Program-made: the position numbers and the translations under genes
Shown: positions 7,923 to 16,747 of the stretch, one piece after another
Layout: each line of letters starts with the position of its first letter
Position numbering within the stretch: the stretch's first letter is position 1
Notes under the pieces: generated by a model
What the model was told of the DNA's origin: nothing
The model's input: only the letters and a program-made list of their open reading frames with translations
The model's database searches: none
Assembly: GCA_009746045.1 (NCBI GenBank)
Contig: RPFO01002158.1
Span: 1-32,160, forward strand
DNA from: Mesostigma viride
Lineage: Eukaryota; Streptophyta; Mesostigmatophyceae; Mesostigmatales; Mesostigmataceae
Length of the DNA stretch: 32,160 bases
Direction of reading: 5' to 3'

Positions 7923-9757
7923 CAGGTGCCACTTCGTGTCTGCCCCATGCGGCTTCGTGCAGCGGCTTGGACACTCGCGACTAAGGTGCCCATCCTTGTC
8001 GCAAAGGAAGCAGCCCGATTTGCGCGCATCCGTCCTAGTACCCGTCTGTGAGGACGTGCCCCCCCAGCTCGCGTCGGGGCGGCAGCGTCTTTGTTGCCGC
8101 CAGCGGCGTTACCCTGGGTTGCATCATGCGATGAGGCGTTGCGAGACCCCCCTTGGTTCCTGCTAGCACCGTGGCCGCCTTGCGGGCGCGCTTGTCTTGT
8201 GGCAGACGACTCACCCGACTTGGCCTTGGTCAGCGCGTCGACCTTGGCCTGCAGCTCGGCCACCACCGTGCTTACCGAGATCCGGCCTTGCGCGTGTCGT
8301 CGCATCATGGCCCTGACCTCAATGCACAGTGACCGCAATCGCCACGGCTGGCCGTTGGGCGGCGTGGGCAGCTCCATCTCCTTGGAGCCTAGCGCTTGCA
8401 GCCATTTCTGACACGCCAGCTTTTCGGACCAGTCCTCCACTTCGCCGGCGAACTCCATGAGGCGCTCGTAAGATTGCTCCGGGGTTTCACCCTCGGCTAT
8501 CTTGAAACTGCGCCACTCACGCTCTGCCTTGATGGTCTCCACCGGGTATTCCTGGCGAAGGAGGCCCCACAGTTCCTCGGCAGGGTCGACACCATACATG
8601 ATGTTGTCATAGTCGGGCTGGCCACGCCCGTCGAAGCCGAACCACACGTCCGTGTGACGCGTGTACAGCGAGACCTCTCTCCACTGCTCCACCAGCCTAG
8701 CCACTCGCCTCAGCGTAAGGCCGTGAAAGAAAAAATGCATGTTGTTCATCACAAACTCATGCATTACAGCGCCTTGCGTAGTCATGTATTGCAGATCAAT
8801 CCATGACTTGTACGCGTTGTAGGCCTGCGCCAGCGTGGCCAGATTGCCGGTTGTGGAGAACTTCTCGCGCATGTCCACCCGTGGTAGGGTGGGCATCTTC
8901 GCGCCTTCCGGTATGAGGCGCACCCTTTGCGGGTACTGCACCCCATCGGCATCCTCCGGCGGTCGCTGAGCTGCGCGTCCCTGCGCCAGCGTGCTTGGTC
9001 GTGCTGCCTCCCGTACTCGGAAAGCCAGCGGCGTGGTTATGTCCTCCATGGGCGGAATGCGCCCGATTGGCACACTTGACCACCGTGCAGTCGACCCGCC
9101 GGTCAGCGCCCCACCGCCTCGCCCAAACGGAATTGAGGCCCCGCCTGGCAGCATGCGTCCTGGTGCACCCCTGTGTGGGTCCATCGCGCGCGCCAGCCCT
9201 GCCCCGTTCTCCTCGTGCAATCCGTCTCGCGCTTGATCGAAAGGCAGGCGCCTGGGCGCCAGCGTATACTCGCCCCGTGGCTGACCATCCGCCTCACCAA
9301 GCAAGTCGTGTTGGGTTAGCGACCCAGCCAAAACCCCCGGTTCCATCGAAGCCCTTCCCGCCGCATTACCTGAGGTTGGCGGCTGGTCCCGCTCCCTCGG
9401 CTCCGCGGCAACACCACTGGGGCCCGGCATCGATGCCTGCCCGTCCCATGGTGTGGACTGCAGATGACGACCCTCTACGGCCACCAATCTGTCGGTCACT
9501 TCCCGCATCTGCAGCGCCAATTGCTGCTGCAACTGTTGCGACTGTTGCTGCATCTGCGCTTGCATCTGCGCGAACAGCGCCACCATACTCAGCGGCGCTT
9601 CTTGGTCGCGACTCTCACCCACTGCGGGTACGGCGGGAGGAATCCCGCCATTCGACCCCGGAGCGGACGTGTCGGCATCTGCTCTATTTGCATCTGCCAT
9701 GGCTCGAGTCTGCGCTCGCGTCAGTGGCATGCACCAGCTGACCGATGGGCAAAACAA
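7922..9757 (-). CDS. gag: Retrotransposon Gag
   Basis: The 611-residue frame would form the element's particle and package its RNA. A Gln-rich coiled-coil-like stretch (MQAQMQQQSQQLQQQL) lies near 68-85, and a Pro/Gly-rich linker follows. A mostly helical region at ~330-500 contains WREVSLYTRH, EEYPV-type and EWRSFKIAEGETPEQSYERL segments typical of the gypsy Gag capsid domain. The frame loses sense near its end: the CCHC zinc knuckle expected there is at 8012-7971, but in the pol frame. The last ~50 Gag residues as read (after the G7 run at 8065-8059) are therefore probably not the natural C-terminus. The Gag TGA and the downstream ATG overlap as TGATG at 7924-7920. The first Met was chosen as the start; M20 (MADANRA) is an alternative. 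Confidence 0.88.
   Translation of the reverse strand: MFCPSVSWCMPLTRAQTRAMADANRADADTSAPGSNGGIPPAVPAVGESRDQEAPLSMVALFAQMQAQMQQQSQQLQQQLALQMREVTDRLVAVEGRHLQSTPWDGQASMPGPSGVAAEPRERDQPPTSGNAAGRASMEPGVLAGSLTQHDLLGEADGQPRGEYTLAPRRLPFDQARDGLHEENGAGLARAMDPHRGAPGRMLPGGASIPFGRGGGALTGGSTARWSSVPIGRIPPMEDITTPLAFRVREAARPSTLAQGRAAQRPPEDADGVQYPQRVRLIPEGAKMPTLPRVDMREKFSTTGNLATLAQAYNAYKSWIDLQYMTTQGAVMHEFVMNNMHFFFHGLTLRRVARLVEQWREVSLYTRHTDVWFGFDGRGQPDYDNIMYGVDPAEELWGLLRQEYPVETIKAEREWRSFKIAEGETPEQSYERLMEFAGEVEDWSEKLACQKWLQALGSKEMELPTPPNGQPWRLRSLCIEVRAMMRRHAQGRISVSTVVAELQAKVDALTKAKSGESSATRQARPQGGHGASRNQGGSRNASSHDATQGNAAGGNKDAAAPTRAGGARPHRRVLGRMRANRAASFATRMGTLVASVQAAARSRMGQTRSGT
7971..8012 (-). other. CCHC zinc knuckle in the pol frame
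   Basis: On the minus strand, in the frame that continues into Pol, these 14 codons read CFLCDKDGHLSREC. That is exactly the CX2CX4HX4C retroviral nucleocapsid knuckle, which binds RNA. The annotated gag frame does not encode it. It shows that translation must leave the gag frame before 8012. Confidence 0.93.
8059..8065 (-). promoter_or_regulatory. G7 run, candidate -1 frameshift site between gag and pol
   Basis: The element strand reads GCT GGG GGG GCA in the gag frame. Slipping back one base on the G run gives GGG GGC ACG and continues without a stop through the zinc knuckle into Pol. I see no stop in the pol frame from at least 8098 onward, an overlap of roughly 175 bases. G-GGG-GGG has the form of a -1 slippery heptamer. 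An eighth G would join the frames outright, so a homopolymer miscall explains it equally well. Confidence 0.6.
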
Positions 9758-10025
9758 GAACCAACAAGCCTAGGTTTCGCTGAGAAGAAGCAACAACCAA
9801 AGGCTTTATAACAGGTGTCAAGGATAACGACTCGACTAGCCTGCCAGAAAAAGACAAGAGCCAGCAAATTCTGGCTAGTTCTATTTTCTTAAAATCTGTC
9901 TCAAGACACTTCCTTTACAAACTGTCAGCCAGGCCGTTCCCTGTACTGCTGATGGTTGCTAAACACTAAAGCCAACGTCTTGGCTTCGAACAGAAGGAAG
10001 CAGACTACCGGGTAGTCTCTTCGAG
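9758..10025 (-). other. 5' leader of the retrotransposon
   Basis: This is the untranslated stretch between the 5' LTR and the gag start. A small hairpin with 8-base arms (AGACTACC / GGTAGTCT, one-base loop) sits at 10002-10018, close to the LTR, where the primer-binding and packaging signals normally are. I see no match to the 3' end of initiator tRNA-Met, so the primer is unknown. Bases 10014-10025 recur, inverted, at the far end of the element. Confidence 0.6.
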
Positions 10026-11163
10026 TAAAGAAAGGAGGGCTCTCAGCCGAGGACAAGGAACTGTCCCTCGTGCCTGATAACCACCTTATTGCCTCCCCTG
10101 CTATAGAATAATGCTTTCAAAACACACACTTTGCACAGTCTGATGATGAAGCCGCACATGCGGAGTTTATTGAGAAAGTTAATACAATTACAACACGTTG
10201 ATAGTCTCAATATCGATGCACTCCATGCTCACGAGCCCGCAGTTAGGCAGCGCTCCATGACATGCTACCGGCCTTGCTCCCAAGGAAAGGGAGAAACACG
10301 AAGGCCACTAACGAGAGACTCGAAGAGACTACACGCTGCGTGAGAGTCCTCTTCGACTATGAACCAAACCATTCGTCATGCCACACGCATGACACACGCC
10401 ACACTTGTCAGTCCAGCCAGGAATGCCAAAACTATCTTGCTGCCTGAACCATGCGAATAGAAACCGCATTCCAGTTGCCGTCCTGGCTTTCTACCACACA
10501 TGCCAACAAAAGCAGGAAGGCATCCCGACAAATCTAAATTGCTACCCTGTTGCCGATCTCATCTCCTAGAGGCTCCGGCATTTCTGTCCCTGGGAATGTC
10601 CGACATTGAGTCACGTCCAGCAAGGTCGAAGCATAATATCCTTCAGACAATCTGCACGCTCACACCTTGCGTGTGAGTGGCCCAGCAAACATTGCGTCTA
10701 ATCGTTCCTTTCTAGAAGAAATCCCTTTTTAGGGCTGCCAGCGATTTCGCATTCATTCCAGCGATCTGGCTCCGCACCGCAAATTGTCCTTTTCCATTTT
10801 CTGTCCAGTCCTCATAACGTTGACCCGCTATTCTACACCACAAAGACACCTGGCCTGTCAATAGCCTCGGCGCTGTTGAAGTCCAGCAGTACAGCTTCAG
10901 CTCCAGCTGTCCACTAACACGCGTATGATCCTCTCGACGCTGCACACTTGTGCTGCCGTCCGCTCAAGTCAGTGCTGCGCGCCCAGCTGTGCCTGGCCCG
11001 GCGCGCGTGCACGTACACTTTCGTCCGCTCTTATGCTGCAAGTGCTAGTGTCCCCCCCCGGTCACTAGCCTTTGTCGAAAATGCGTAGAAGACAAATGCC
11101 TTGCGCACGTCACCGGTCTTGTGCATAGTGGGCGCCCGGATGACATAGCGCGCGTCCGTGACA
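10026..11163 (-). repeat. 5' long terminal repeat
   Basis: It holds the presumed promoter of the element, which transcribes leftward. It is about 99.6 percent identical to 576-1712 by eye. The outer end on the element strand is TGTCAC. If the LTR has TGTC/GACA ends, its inner boundary is 10062 rather than 10026. I cannot place a core promoter or polyadenylation signal with confidence. Confidence 0.92.
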
Positions 11164-11441
11164 CCTGGCTTCTGGTTATGAAATGATGGCGGTTGCAGGC
11201 CAGCCGTGCTCGCTGGTAATGGGTGCGTGGTGTTGAAATCCAAGTTCTGCGCGTATTCTGTTTTTTGGTCAATGATTGAAGTGATGTCGCCTTGTTTTAT
11301 TTTTGTGCATCTGCGTCCCGTCGTGACTGCCTCGTCATGGACGCCCAGGGGTAGAAGTTCGAACGAGGGAATGATTTTTCAAACGCCTGGATATGTTATG
11401 ATAGTACGAATAAATGGTAATGGGTAGAGGCGGCCAAAATT
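11164..11441. other. Right flank of the retrotransposon, no gene seen
   Basis: This is host sequence directly outside the 5' LTR, without a convincing coding frame, repeat or target-site duplication. It may contain upstream parts of the decayed gene that starts near 11442. Confidence 0.4.
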
Positions 11442-12309
11442 TTGTTGGAAGTGTGCCAACGCCGCACATACGACTTGAACAACCCTAGGTATCTTAGGAA
11501 AAGGAAACACGGATACGTCGGAGTGGAGGAAGAGGAAGACGATGACGATGGTGAAGACGGAGAGGTTTACAATGGAGGCCTTGAGAATGGGGAGACATTG
11601 AATCAGGAGAGCAGGGTAGCGGTGAGTGGCCCGTCATGAATTACATTGTGGTTGCAGTTGTTAGCGAGGCGTGTTGATTGCTTCTTGCCGCGGGTAATCG
11701 CTAGCGCGCATAACCTTCTTTTTTCAACAGGTGTTCTGGTGCATTGACTGCCGCAAAGCAATTAATGGGACTGATTATGTGCCTATGATGCCGTTTGGGA
11801 ATCATACATTGCCAACATTTCGTGTTTAGAAGGCGCGCCTTCAGAAGCATATTCAGCACCGCACGAGCCAGGTGCTGAAGGCGTGCTTGGAGAGGAAGGG
11901 GTATAAAGTGCGCATGACCGCATCGAAGAAGAAGAAGAAGCAGCAGGAATCGGGCAAGACCATGATAACCGAGCCAGGATTGGCTTTCGTGCATGCAGTA
12001 CATGGTGCGGCGCAGGCAGTGAATGCTGCATCGATTGCAGCGGTGCAGCCTGTGGCCATGGCGGTGCAGGGCGCGGGTCCTGAAGTGTGGGCGTTGGCGA
12101 AGCAGATTCACGATGCTGTCATGGCCACGTTGTGAAGCCAAGGAATGGGTGTTGGTTCCAGTCAGGTGCCTCGCCCGGAGGAAGCTTTTCTGCTGTAAGC
12201 AGAGGTGCGGCATCAAGCATTTGCAATCGCCATGAGAGCAGTGGAGATGTCTGCGGCATTGGGAGATCTGCAGACAATTGCAGGAGGACATTGTGCGGTA
12301 CGCTTGTAG
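11442..12309 (+). pseudogene. Decayed spliced gene with a CXXC/HXXXH zinc-finger-like segment
   Basis: One exon ends at 11621 (GCG|GTGAGT). The next starts at 11731 after TTTTTTCAACAG, and the frame is kept across the 109-base phase-0 intron. Exon one has an acidic run (EEEEDDDDGEDGE). Exon two begins VFWCIDCRKAI and continues to KARLQKHIQHR, a WC-X2-C ... H-X3-H pattern like BED or U1-type zinc fingers. A Lys run (SKKKKK) and an Ala-rich helical stretch follow. The same frame is coherent to 12309 but is broken by TAG at 11827, TGA at 12133 and TAA at 12196. Each is one C-to-T change from CAG, CGA or CAA. The true first exon is not identified: 11442 is a TTG, not an ATG. It could be a transposon-derived DNA-binding protein. 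The function is unknown. Confidence 0.5.
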
Positions 12310-12866
12310 GGTGTATGCTGTGTTGTTCCGCTCGCTAATGGACATGTGCCCCTGTAACCTCTTCCAGGCTACTATCTCCTATACACCTCTTCAGGCTTGA
12401 AAAGTAAATTGCTGTACGGTTCACAATTGGCATGGCTTGACATGCACGCGTCCTTGACTGTGGTGTGCATGGGTTTGGGGTTTAGCGGTTTACATCAGAC
12501 TCAGCTGTGTATCTGCTTAATCAGCCGACGTGTCACATGGGGACAGCAACGGCGCTGGGATGCAGCCCGGTGTGAATGCGAGTAAATTACGCGCTGTCAT
12601 GCATGACGGATGGGGCGTGGAAGCCACGACCCACGCTTTTGTGTGTGCACGGGGGGGCTAGGGTGCCAGTCCTTGTGTTGCTGCCATCCATATGGGCATG
12701 GATATGCGGGAAGCTTTCCCCGTACCCATACTTAATGATGCATGGACTGGTTGTGACAGCCAAGGGTTTAGCTGGCGTGGGTTTGCTGACTGATCATGGC
12801 AGGCTGCTAGGCTGGTGCTAGAACAGCCATAGCGCGGTTACTGCTATGTCTTGCCCGTGATAACTG

Positions 12867-13004
12867 ATGCTGCAGCCATGCGTGGAGCGCGAATCGTCCC
12901 GTGAGGAGAAGGAGGAGGCGGGGCCGGTGCACCCACGGGCAGGGCCGGAGAAGAAGGAGGCGGAGCACCCAGTGTGGGAGAAGGAGAAGGCGGGGAAGCA
13001 CTGA
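12867..13004 (+). other. Possible charged coding fragment or exon
   Basis: An open frame from ATG at 12867 to TGA at 13004 gives 45 residues rich in Glu, Lys and Pro (REEKEEAGPVHP, EKKEAEHPVWEKEKAG). An acceptor-like TGATGCTGCAG precedes CCA at 12877, so this may be an exon that follows 12309 in the decayed gene. The evidence is composition and splice context only. Confidence 0.25.
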
Positions 13005-13079
13005 AGCTCCACCCCATGTCAGGCCTGTAGTATAGGTGCCAGTTAACTAAACCCATGCACGTGCAGGTTGTAGCTCAGA

Positions 13080-13155
13080 ATGTATTTAAAATCATATGCC
13101 CCTTTGCAGGTATACATGTGTAACAGTGACTCCCAACGGATATATGTTCCTAATT
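13080..13155 (+). repeat. Dispersed repeat, copy 1
   Basis: It shares a CATATGCCCCTT block and a CTCCCAACGGA...ATGTTCCT block with 28521-28600. The second block also resembles 13461-13520. These are imperfect, short intergenic repeats, possibly decayed ends of a non-autonomous element. Confidence 0.5.
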
Positions 13156-13288
13156 TATTAGATTCTTACTGAATAATTGTTGTCTTTATGAACCCATGAA
13201 GAGCAAAGCCCGGTGGGGAGTACATGTAACGCATTACCACGAGAAGGGGTCCCCACACCGAACTTCTTCGCTCTCTGTTCCTATGCAG

Positions 13289-13393
13289 AACAAGAAGAGG
13301 TGGATGACCAATGTCCCGGCTCACACGCCAGCCCCTGTGGGCAAGCCCCCTCCCCCAAAGCGGAAGGGGCGCTTTGGGGAGAAGTGTAGTTAG
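13289..13393 (+). other. Possible last exon with a basic tail
   Basis: A good acceptor (CTCTCTGTTCCTATGCAG) at 13271-13288 is followed by 34 codons ending in TAG. The frame reads NKKRWMTNVPAH, then GKPPPPKRKGRFGEK, a plausible nuclear localisation tail. The frame is also open upstream to ATG 13196. No partner exon is certain. Confidence 0.3.
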
Positions 13394-13460
13394 GATTTTG
13401 TAGACTAGATAGGTTAGAGTTACCTTATTTCGATGTCGCGGCTTGACCCACCTCCACCCA

Positions 13461-13520
13461 TTCAGCAAGGAATATGTGCTACATGATCTCCCAACGGAGG
13501 CATGTTATAATTTTATTTGA
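13461..13520 (+). repeat. Dispersed repeat, copy 2 (partial)
   Basis: It carries AATATGTGCTACATGATCTCCCAACGG-like sequence similar to the right half of the copies at 13080 and 28521, but lacks their left half. Confidence 0.4.
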
Positions 13521-14117
13521 TTGTTTAATGTAGTGTCTTGGGGCATGATGCAGATGAGATTTGTAACTTCCGTGTAATTATGTTTCTAAATAGATTAGCA
13601 TAGTACTATAAACATGCCCATGCGCATGACACGCAAGTACTTACGGACTTCCACCAGACCTGGCAATAAACAAGCATTTGATGGGATGGACCCAGCGATA
13701 CATAATGGCGTGCATGCATGAAAAATATACACTATGCATGGCCCAATGGGCATGCATTAAAGTAATTAGCAATGATAGCCGAGTACCTCCTATCTCATCC
13801 CATGTGGCGTCAGTCACAGACGACCTGAAAATAATACAGTAGACATAACTGAAAGCTCTTGTCAAAAGATATTGGCACTGTCAATAGGTGGTAACAACAA
13901 AACCACGACAGGCCAAGGGAAAGGCCGACATGAGAGCACTGAAGCTAAACCGGCAGGCCGGGCCACAATTAACCCTCCAGCCCGAAAGTGCCACTGCATC
14001 ATGTAAGACAAGCCTGAGATATGGACCAAGTCTCCCCCCACAAGAAATGTCCCACAGGTAACAACCACCAGCAACTCGATCACAGCTGACTGAAACGCAT
14101 CCACAAAGACTGGTGTT
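13521..14117. other. Intergenic stretch, no gene seen
   Basis: It is AT-richer than the coding regions. Short open frames here have no recognisable domains or clean splice partners. It is the downstream region of the minus-strand gene that ends at 14118. Confidence 0.4.
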
Positions 14118-15392
14118 CTAGATACGAGTAACCACTTTCACGCCCATGAGGGTCGGGACGGCACTCCGACTGATAGTGTAGAGCCACCGGCCACACTCGC
14201 CCAGAAAGCGTCCTGCCTGCCCATACGTGTTCTGGGTAGACCGCCCAAATCGATTGCCGTCGCGCATGCACGTTGTCCGTGCCTCCTCAACCAGGTGCGA
14301 CCCTCTTCCACGCAGCAGCCGCAACGTGCAGGGCTCCTGCAACCGCTCTTTAAGGACGTTGGTAGCCGCTGGGTGCGTCAACAAGACGGCGCCGGCGAGA
14401 ACCACGGGATCAAGTGTAGGCATGGACTCCAGCAAAGTTGCCCACCCTGCACGATCCCAATAGTCCCTAGTATGCCCCGTGGACTCCCACCCCTCTCCCC
14501 AAGCCTGGCAGCTGGTGAAGACCACAATGCTGTACAGACCCCACATGATCGGCGACTGCCATACGTGGTTCCACTCTGCCACGAGCTGCCTCTCCATTTC
14601 CTCTGGGGGCAGCAGGTCGTGGCCGCGCCTTTCGTCTTCATGTTGCCGCCACTGGGCAACGTATTCCATGCTCCACTGACTGCCCAGGTCTGCGGGAATG
14701 TCGCGAAGCGAGAACAAGTTCCCCAGGCAGGTGGGAGGCTGCCGGCGCAGACGCGACTTCACATCCGACATGAGCTTGCGAAATGTGGTGCCGTATGCCT
14801 CCAGGGTGGATGCAGACAGCTCCAACGTGATGCTGTTATTCCTGATGGGATTAGCCCGGGTGGGATCGAATAAGGTGCCAGTGATGAGCATGCGCGTTGG
14901 TGCTGCGATGTCGTCAATAGGGCCGTACTCTTCCTCCAAATGCTCCGCCTCCCTCCAATGAATACCGGTCTTGATCTGCCACTTGTGCTGCTGCACTATC
15001 AAACGCACTTCTTTGCTCATTACGCTGACCCTCGCGCGTTCCAGGGGGCCGAGTAGGTCAACAATGCACCCGAGGATTCCGGGCTCCATATCTTGGCCGA
15101 ACCATGCCGGCTCATCAGGCCTGTGCTGGTCAGCAACCCTCATGCGGTGTAATCGTACGGCAATGCTCTTCTGCGATAAGGACAGATTCTCGGTTACCGT
15201 TGCCAAATCGCAATGGGTCCGCAAAAATTCTTCGACTACCGCCGGCAACGACTCCGTCGAATACAGTGTCCCTCCCGACCGGAATGACTCCTCCGAGTCG
15301 GAGGGATAGGATCCCGTATCCGCCGAGCTCATGGGGGACCGCTCCCCTGGATCATTCGACATGTCCGCTAATGCAAAGGCTGCCGCCTGCAC
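14118..15392 (-). CDS. Uncharacterised 424-aa protein, weak F-box-like segment
   Basis: A single unbroken frame ends in TAG. Codon composition and mixed hydrophobicity look like a real globular protein. An acidic, Ser-rich N-terminus (SDSEESF near 33) is followed, around 103-145, by EPGILGCIVDLLGPLERARV and VMSKEVRLIVQQHKW. This stretch resembles an F-box (helix, Leu-Gly-Pro turn, VSK-R-V), which would link targets to an SCF ubiquitin ligase. The similarity is weak and no C-terminal substrate repeats are visible. The rest, with several Trp-rich patches (QWSMEYVAQWRQ, WNHVWQSPIMWG), is not recognised. The start could be the first Met or M11. The gene points away from the satellite at 15652 and is divergent from the kinase at 16748. 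Confidence 0.6.
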   Translation of the reverse strand: MQAAAFALADMSNDPGERSPMSSADTGSYPSDSEESFRSGGTLYSTESLPAVVEEFLRTHCDLATVTENLSLSQKSIAVRLHRMRVADQHRPDEPAWFGQDMEPGILGCIVDLLGPLERARVSVMSKEVRLIVQQHKWQIKTGIHWREAEHLEEEYGPIDDIAAPTRMLITGTLFDPTRANPIRNNSITLELSASTLEAYGTTFRKLMSDVKSRLRRQPPTCLGNLFSLRDIPADLGSQWSMEYVAQWRQHEDERRGHDLLPPEEMERQLVAEWNHVWQSPIMWGLYSIVVFTSCQAWGEGWESTGHTRDYWDRAGWATLLESMPTLDPVVLAGAVLLTHPAATNVLKERLQEPCTLRLLRGRGSHLVEEARTTCMRDGNRFGRSTQNTYGQAGRFLGECGRWLYTISRSAVPTLMGVKVVTRI

Positions 15393-15651
15393 CTGAGATG
15401 TCTGCGCGAGTGTTCACGCCGCGATACAGTTAGTTAGTCAGTATGCGCGGAAAAGTCGACTCGTAAAAGTTATGTCGTCGTTCGACTTGAGAACCGGGTG
15501 GTGAGATTTGTGGGAAGGTTGTTGTAGTTGTTGTTGTATGTCCACGCCGCACATGGGCAGCAGAGATTTGTGTGGGAAGGAGGGTGCATGGTGATCTTCT
15601 GCCACACCTAATGTGCAATGATGCACGCGGTGAAGTGCAATAGCGGGTCGA

Positions 15652-16115
15652 CAGGGGGTCGCTGCGTACCTGCCGTGGGAAGGAGGACAAGTGATACACA
15701 AATACCGTACAAGTGATACACAATTGCAGCCAGGACAACAGCGGGTCGCTGCGTACCTGCCGTGGGAAGGAGGACAAGTGATACACAAATACCGTACAAG
15801 TGATACACAAATACCGTACAAGTGATACACAATTGCAGCCAGGACAACAGCGGGTCGCTGCGTACCTGCCGTGGGAAGGAGGACAAGTGATACACAAATA
15901 CCGTACAAGTGATACACAAATACCGTACAAGTGATACACAATTGCAGCCAGGACAACAGCGGGTCGCTGCGTACCTGCCGTGGGAAGGAGGACAAGTGAT
16001 ACACAAATACCGTACAAGTGATACACAAATACCGTACAAGTGATACACAATTGCAGCCAGCACAACAGCGGGTCGCTGCGTACCTGCCGCGGGAAGGAGG
16101 GGGGTGGTACACAAA
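15652..16115 (+). repeat. Satellite array of 87/109-bp units, left copy
   Basis: The marker GTCGCTGCGTACCTGCCG recurs at 15658, 15745, 15854, 15963 and 16072, giving spacings of 87, 109, 109 and 109. The 22-base difference is one extra copy of the internal subunit AAGTGATACACAAATACCGTAC. The same satellite lies inverted at 25941-26395. Long open frames across it result from the repeat, not from a gene. It sits between the divergent genes at 14118-15392 and 16748-17929. Confidence 0.92.
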
Positions 16116-16315
16116 TATCCGACCTATATATTAGCAATAGCCGCCGCCTATCAAACAGGTCCTATTCATCACGAGCGTCAACGCCCCGTCATCGCCCCGT
16201 CATCGCCCGGCCGAGGGCCTTAACCTGTTAACTCTTTATTCGGAGTGATAGTCAACGACCTATATACTATGGACTACCAATAGCTACCGCATATAAAACA
16301 TGGGCTTTTCATCAC

Positions 16316-16369
16316 GCCCGTCGAGGGCGATGACGGTGACGCTCGTCACCGTCATCGCCCTCGACGGGC
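16316..16369. repeat. 54-bp near-perfect palindrome
   Basis: The arms 16316-16340 and 16345-16369 are exact reverse complements around GCTC. It could extrude as a cruciform or, if transcribed, form a strong hairpin. Confidence 0.9.
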
Positions 16370-16610
16370 CAACATCTAAACTCTTCTCTTAATCAACAAA
16401 GTATATTACCAATAGCCGCTGCCTATCAAACAGGTTCTATTAATCACGCGCGTGAACGCCCCGTCATCGCCCCGTCATCGCCCCGTCAGCGCCCCGTCAT
16501 CGCCCTGCCGAGGGCCAACCTCTTAACTCTTTATTCGGAGTAATAAAAAACGGCCTATATTGTGAATAGCTGCCGCCTATCAACCAGGTACTTTTCATCA
16601 CGCCCGTCGA

Positions 16611-16646
16611 GGGCGATGACGGTGACGGCCGTCACCGTCATCGCCC
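16611..16646. repeat. 36-bp perfect palindrome
   Basis: GGGCGATGACGGTGACGG is followed immediately by its exact reverse complement with no loop. It is the module-4 counterpart of the palindrome at 16316-16369 and ends about 100 bases before the kinase start. Confidence 0.92.
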
Positions 16647-16747
16647 AGCCGGCATTGCCATACAAGAAGAAGCTCTCGATCCTAGGTATAGACTACCTCG
16701 TGTATCATCGTAATTGACAGCATCGAGATCATTCATACCTACCTACA

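Larger units (their letters stand above)
576..11163 (-). mobile_element. Ty3/gypsy LTR retrotransposon encoding a DNA methyltransferase
   Basis: The element has two LTRs, a leader, gag and pol, all reading on the minus strand. The pol order protease-RT-RNase H-integrase is diagnostic of the Ty3/gypsy (Metaviridae) superfamily. Insertions on the usual plan are a complete cytosine-5 methyltransferase between protease and RT, and a PHD finger after the integrase. No env gene follows pol. The LTRs are nearly identical and pol is fully open, so insertion was recent and the copy may still be active, apart from the gag/pol frame question. I found no target-site duplication: the right flank starts CCTGG at 11164 and the left flank is rearranged. 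No standard tRNA-Met primer site was recognised next to the 5' LTR. Confidence 0.95.
16116..16665 (+). repeat. Four-module A-B-A-B intergenic repeat upstream of the kinase
   Basis: AATAGC...GCCTATCAA...CAGGT...ATCACG modules begin near 16136, 16279, 16411 and 16565. Modules 1 and 3 carry tandem CGCCCCGTCAT runs and GCCGAGGGCC. Modules 2 and 4 carry long palindromes built from GGGCGATGACGGTGACG. The dimer period is about 275-286 bases. TATATA-like strings follow the ACTCTTTATTCGGAGT blocks near 16255 and 16550, so parts may act as promoter sequence for the kinase. Confidence 0.75.

Noticed and set aside
11731-12309. A variant genetic code with TAG and TAA read as glutamine
   Set aside because: Neighbouring genes end cleanly at TAG (kinase, 14118 gene), TAA (dioxygenase) and TGA (gag, pol), so the in-frame stops are better read as decay.
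15430-16137. Frames repeating VYHLYGICVSL-like sequence here and at 25863-26486
   Set aside because: All frames are open because of the satellite. The inverted copy gives the same peptides on the other strand, and no start context or domain is visible.
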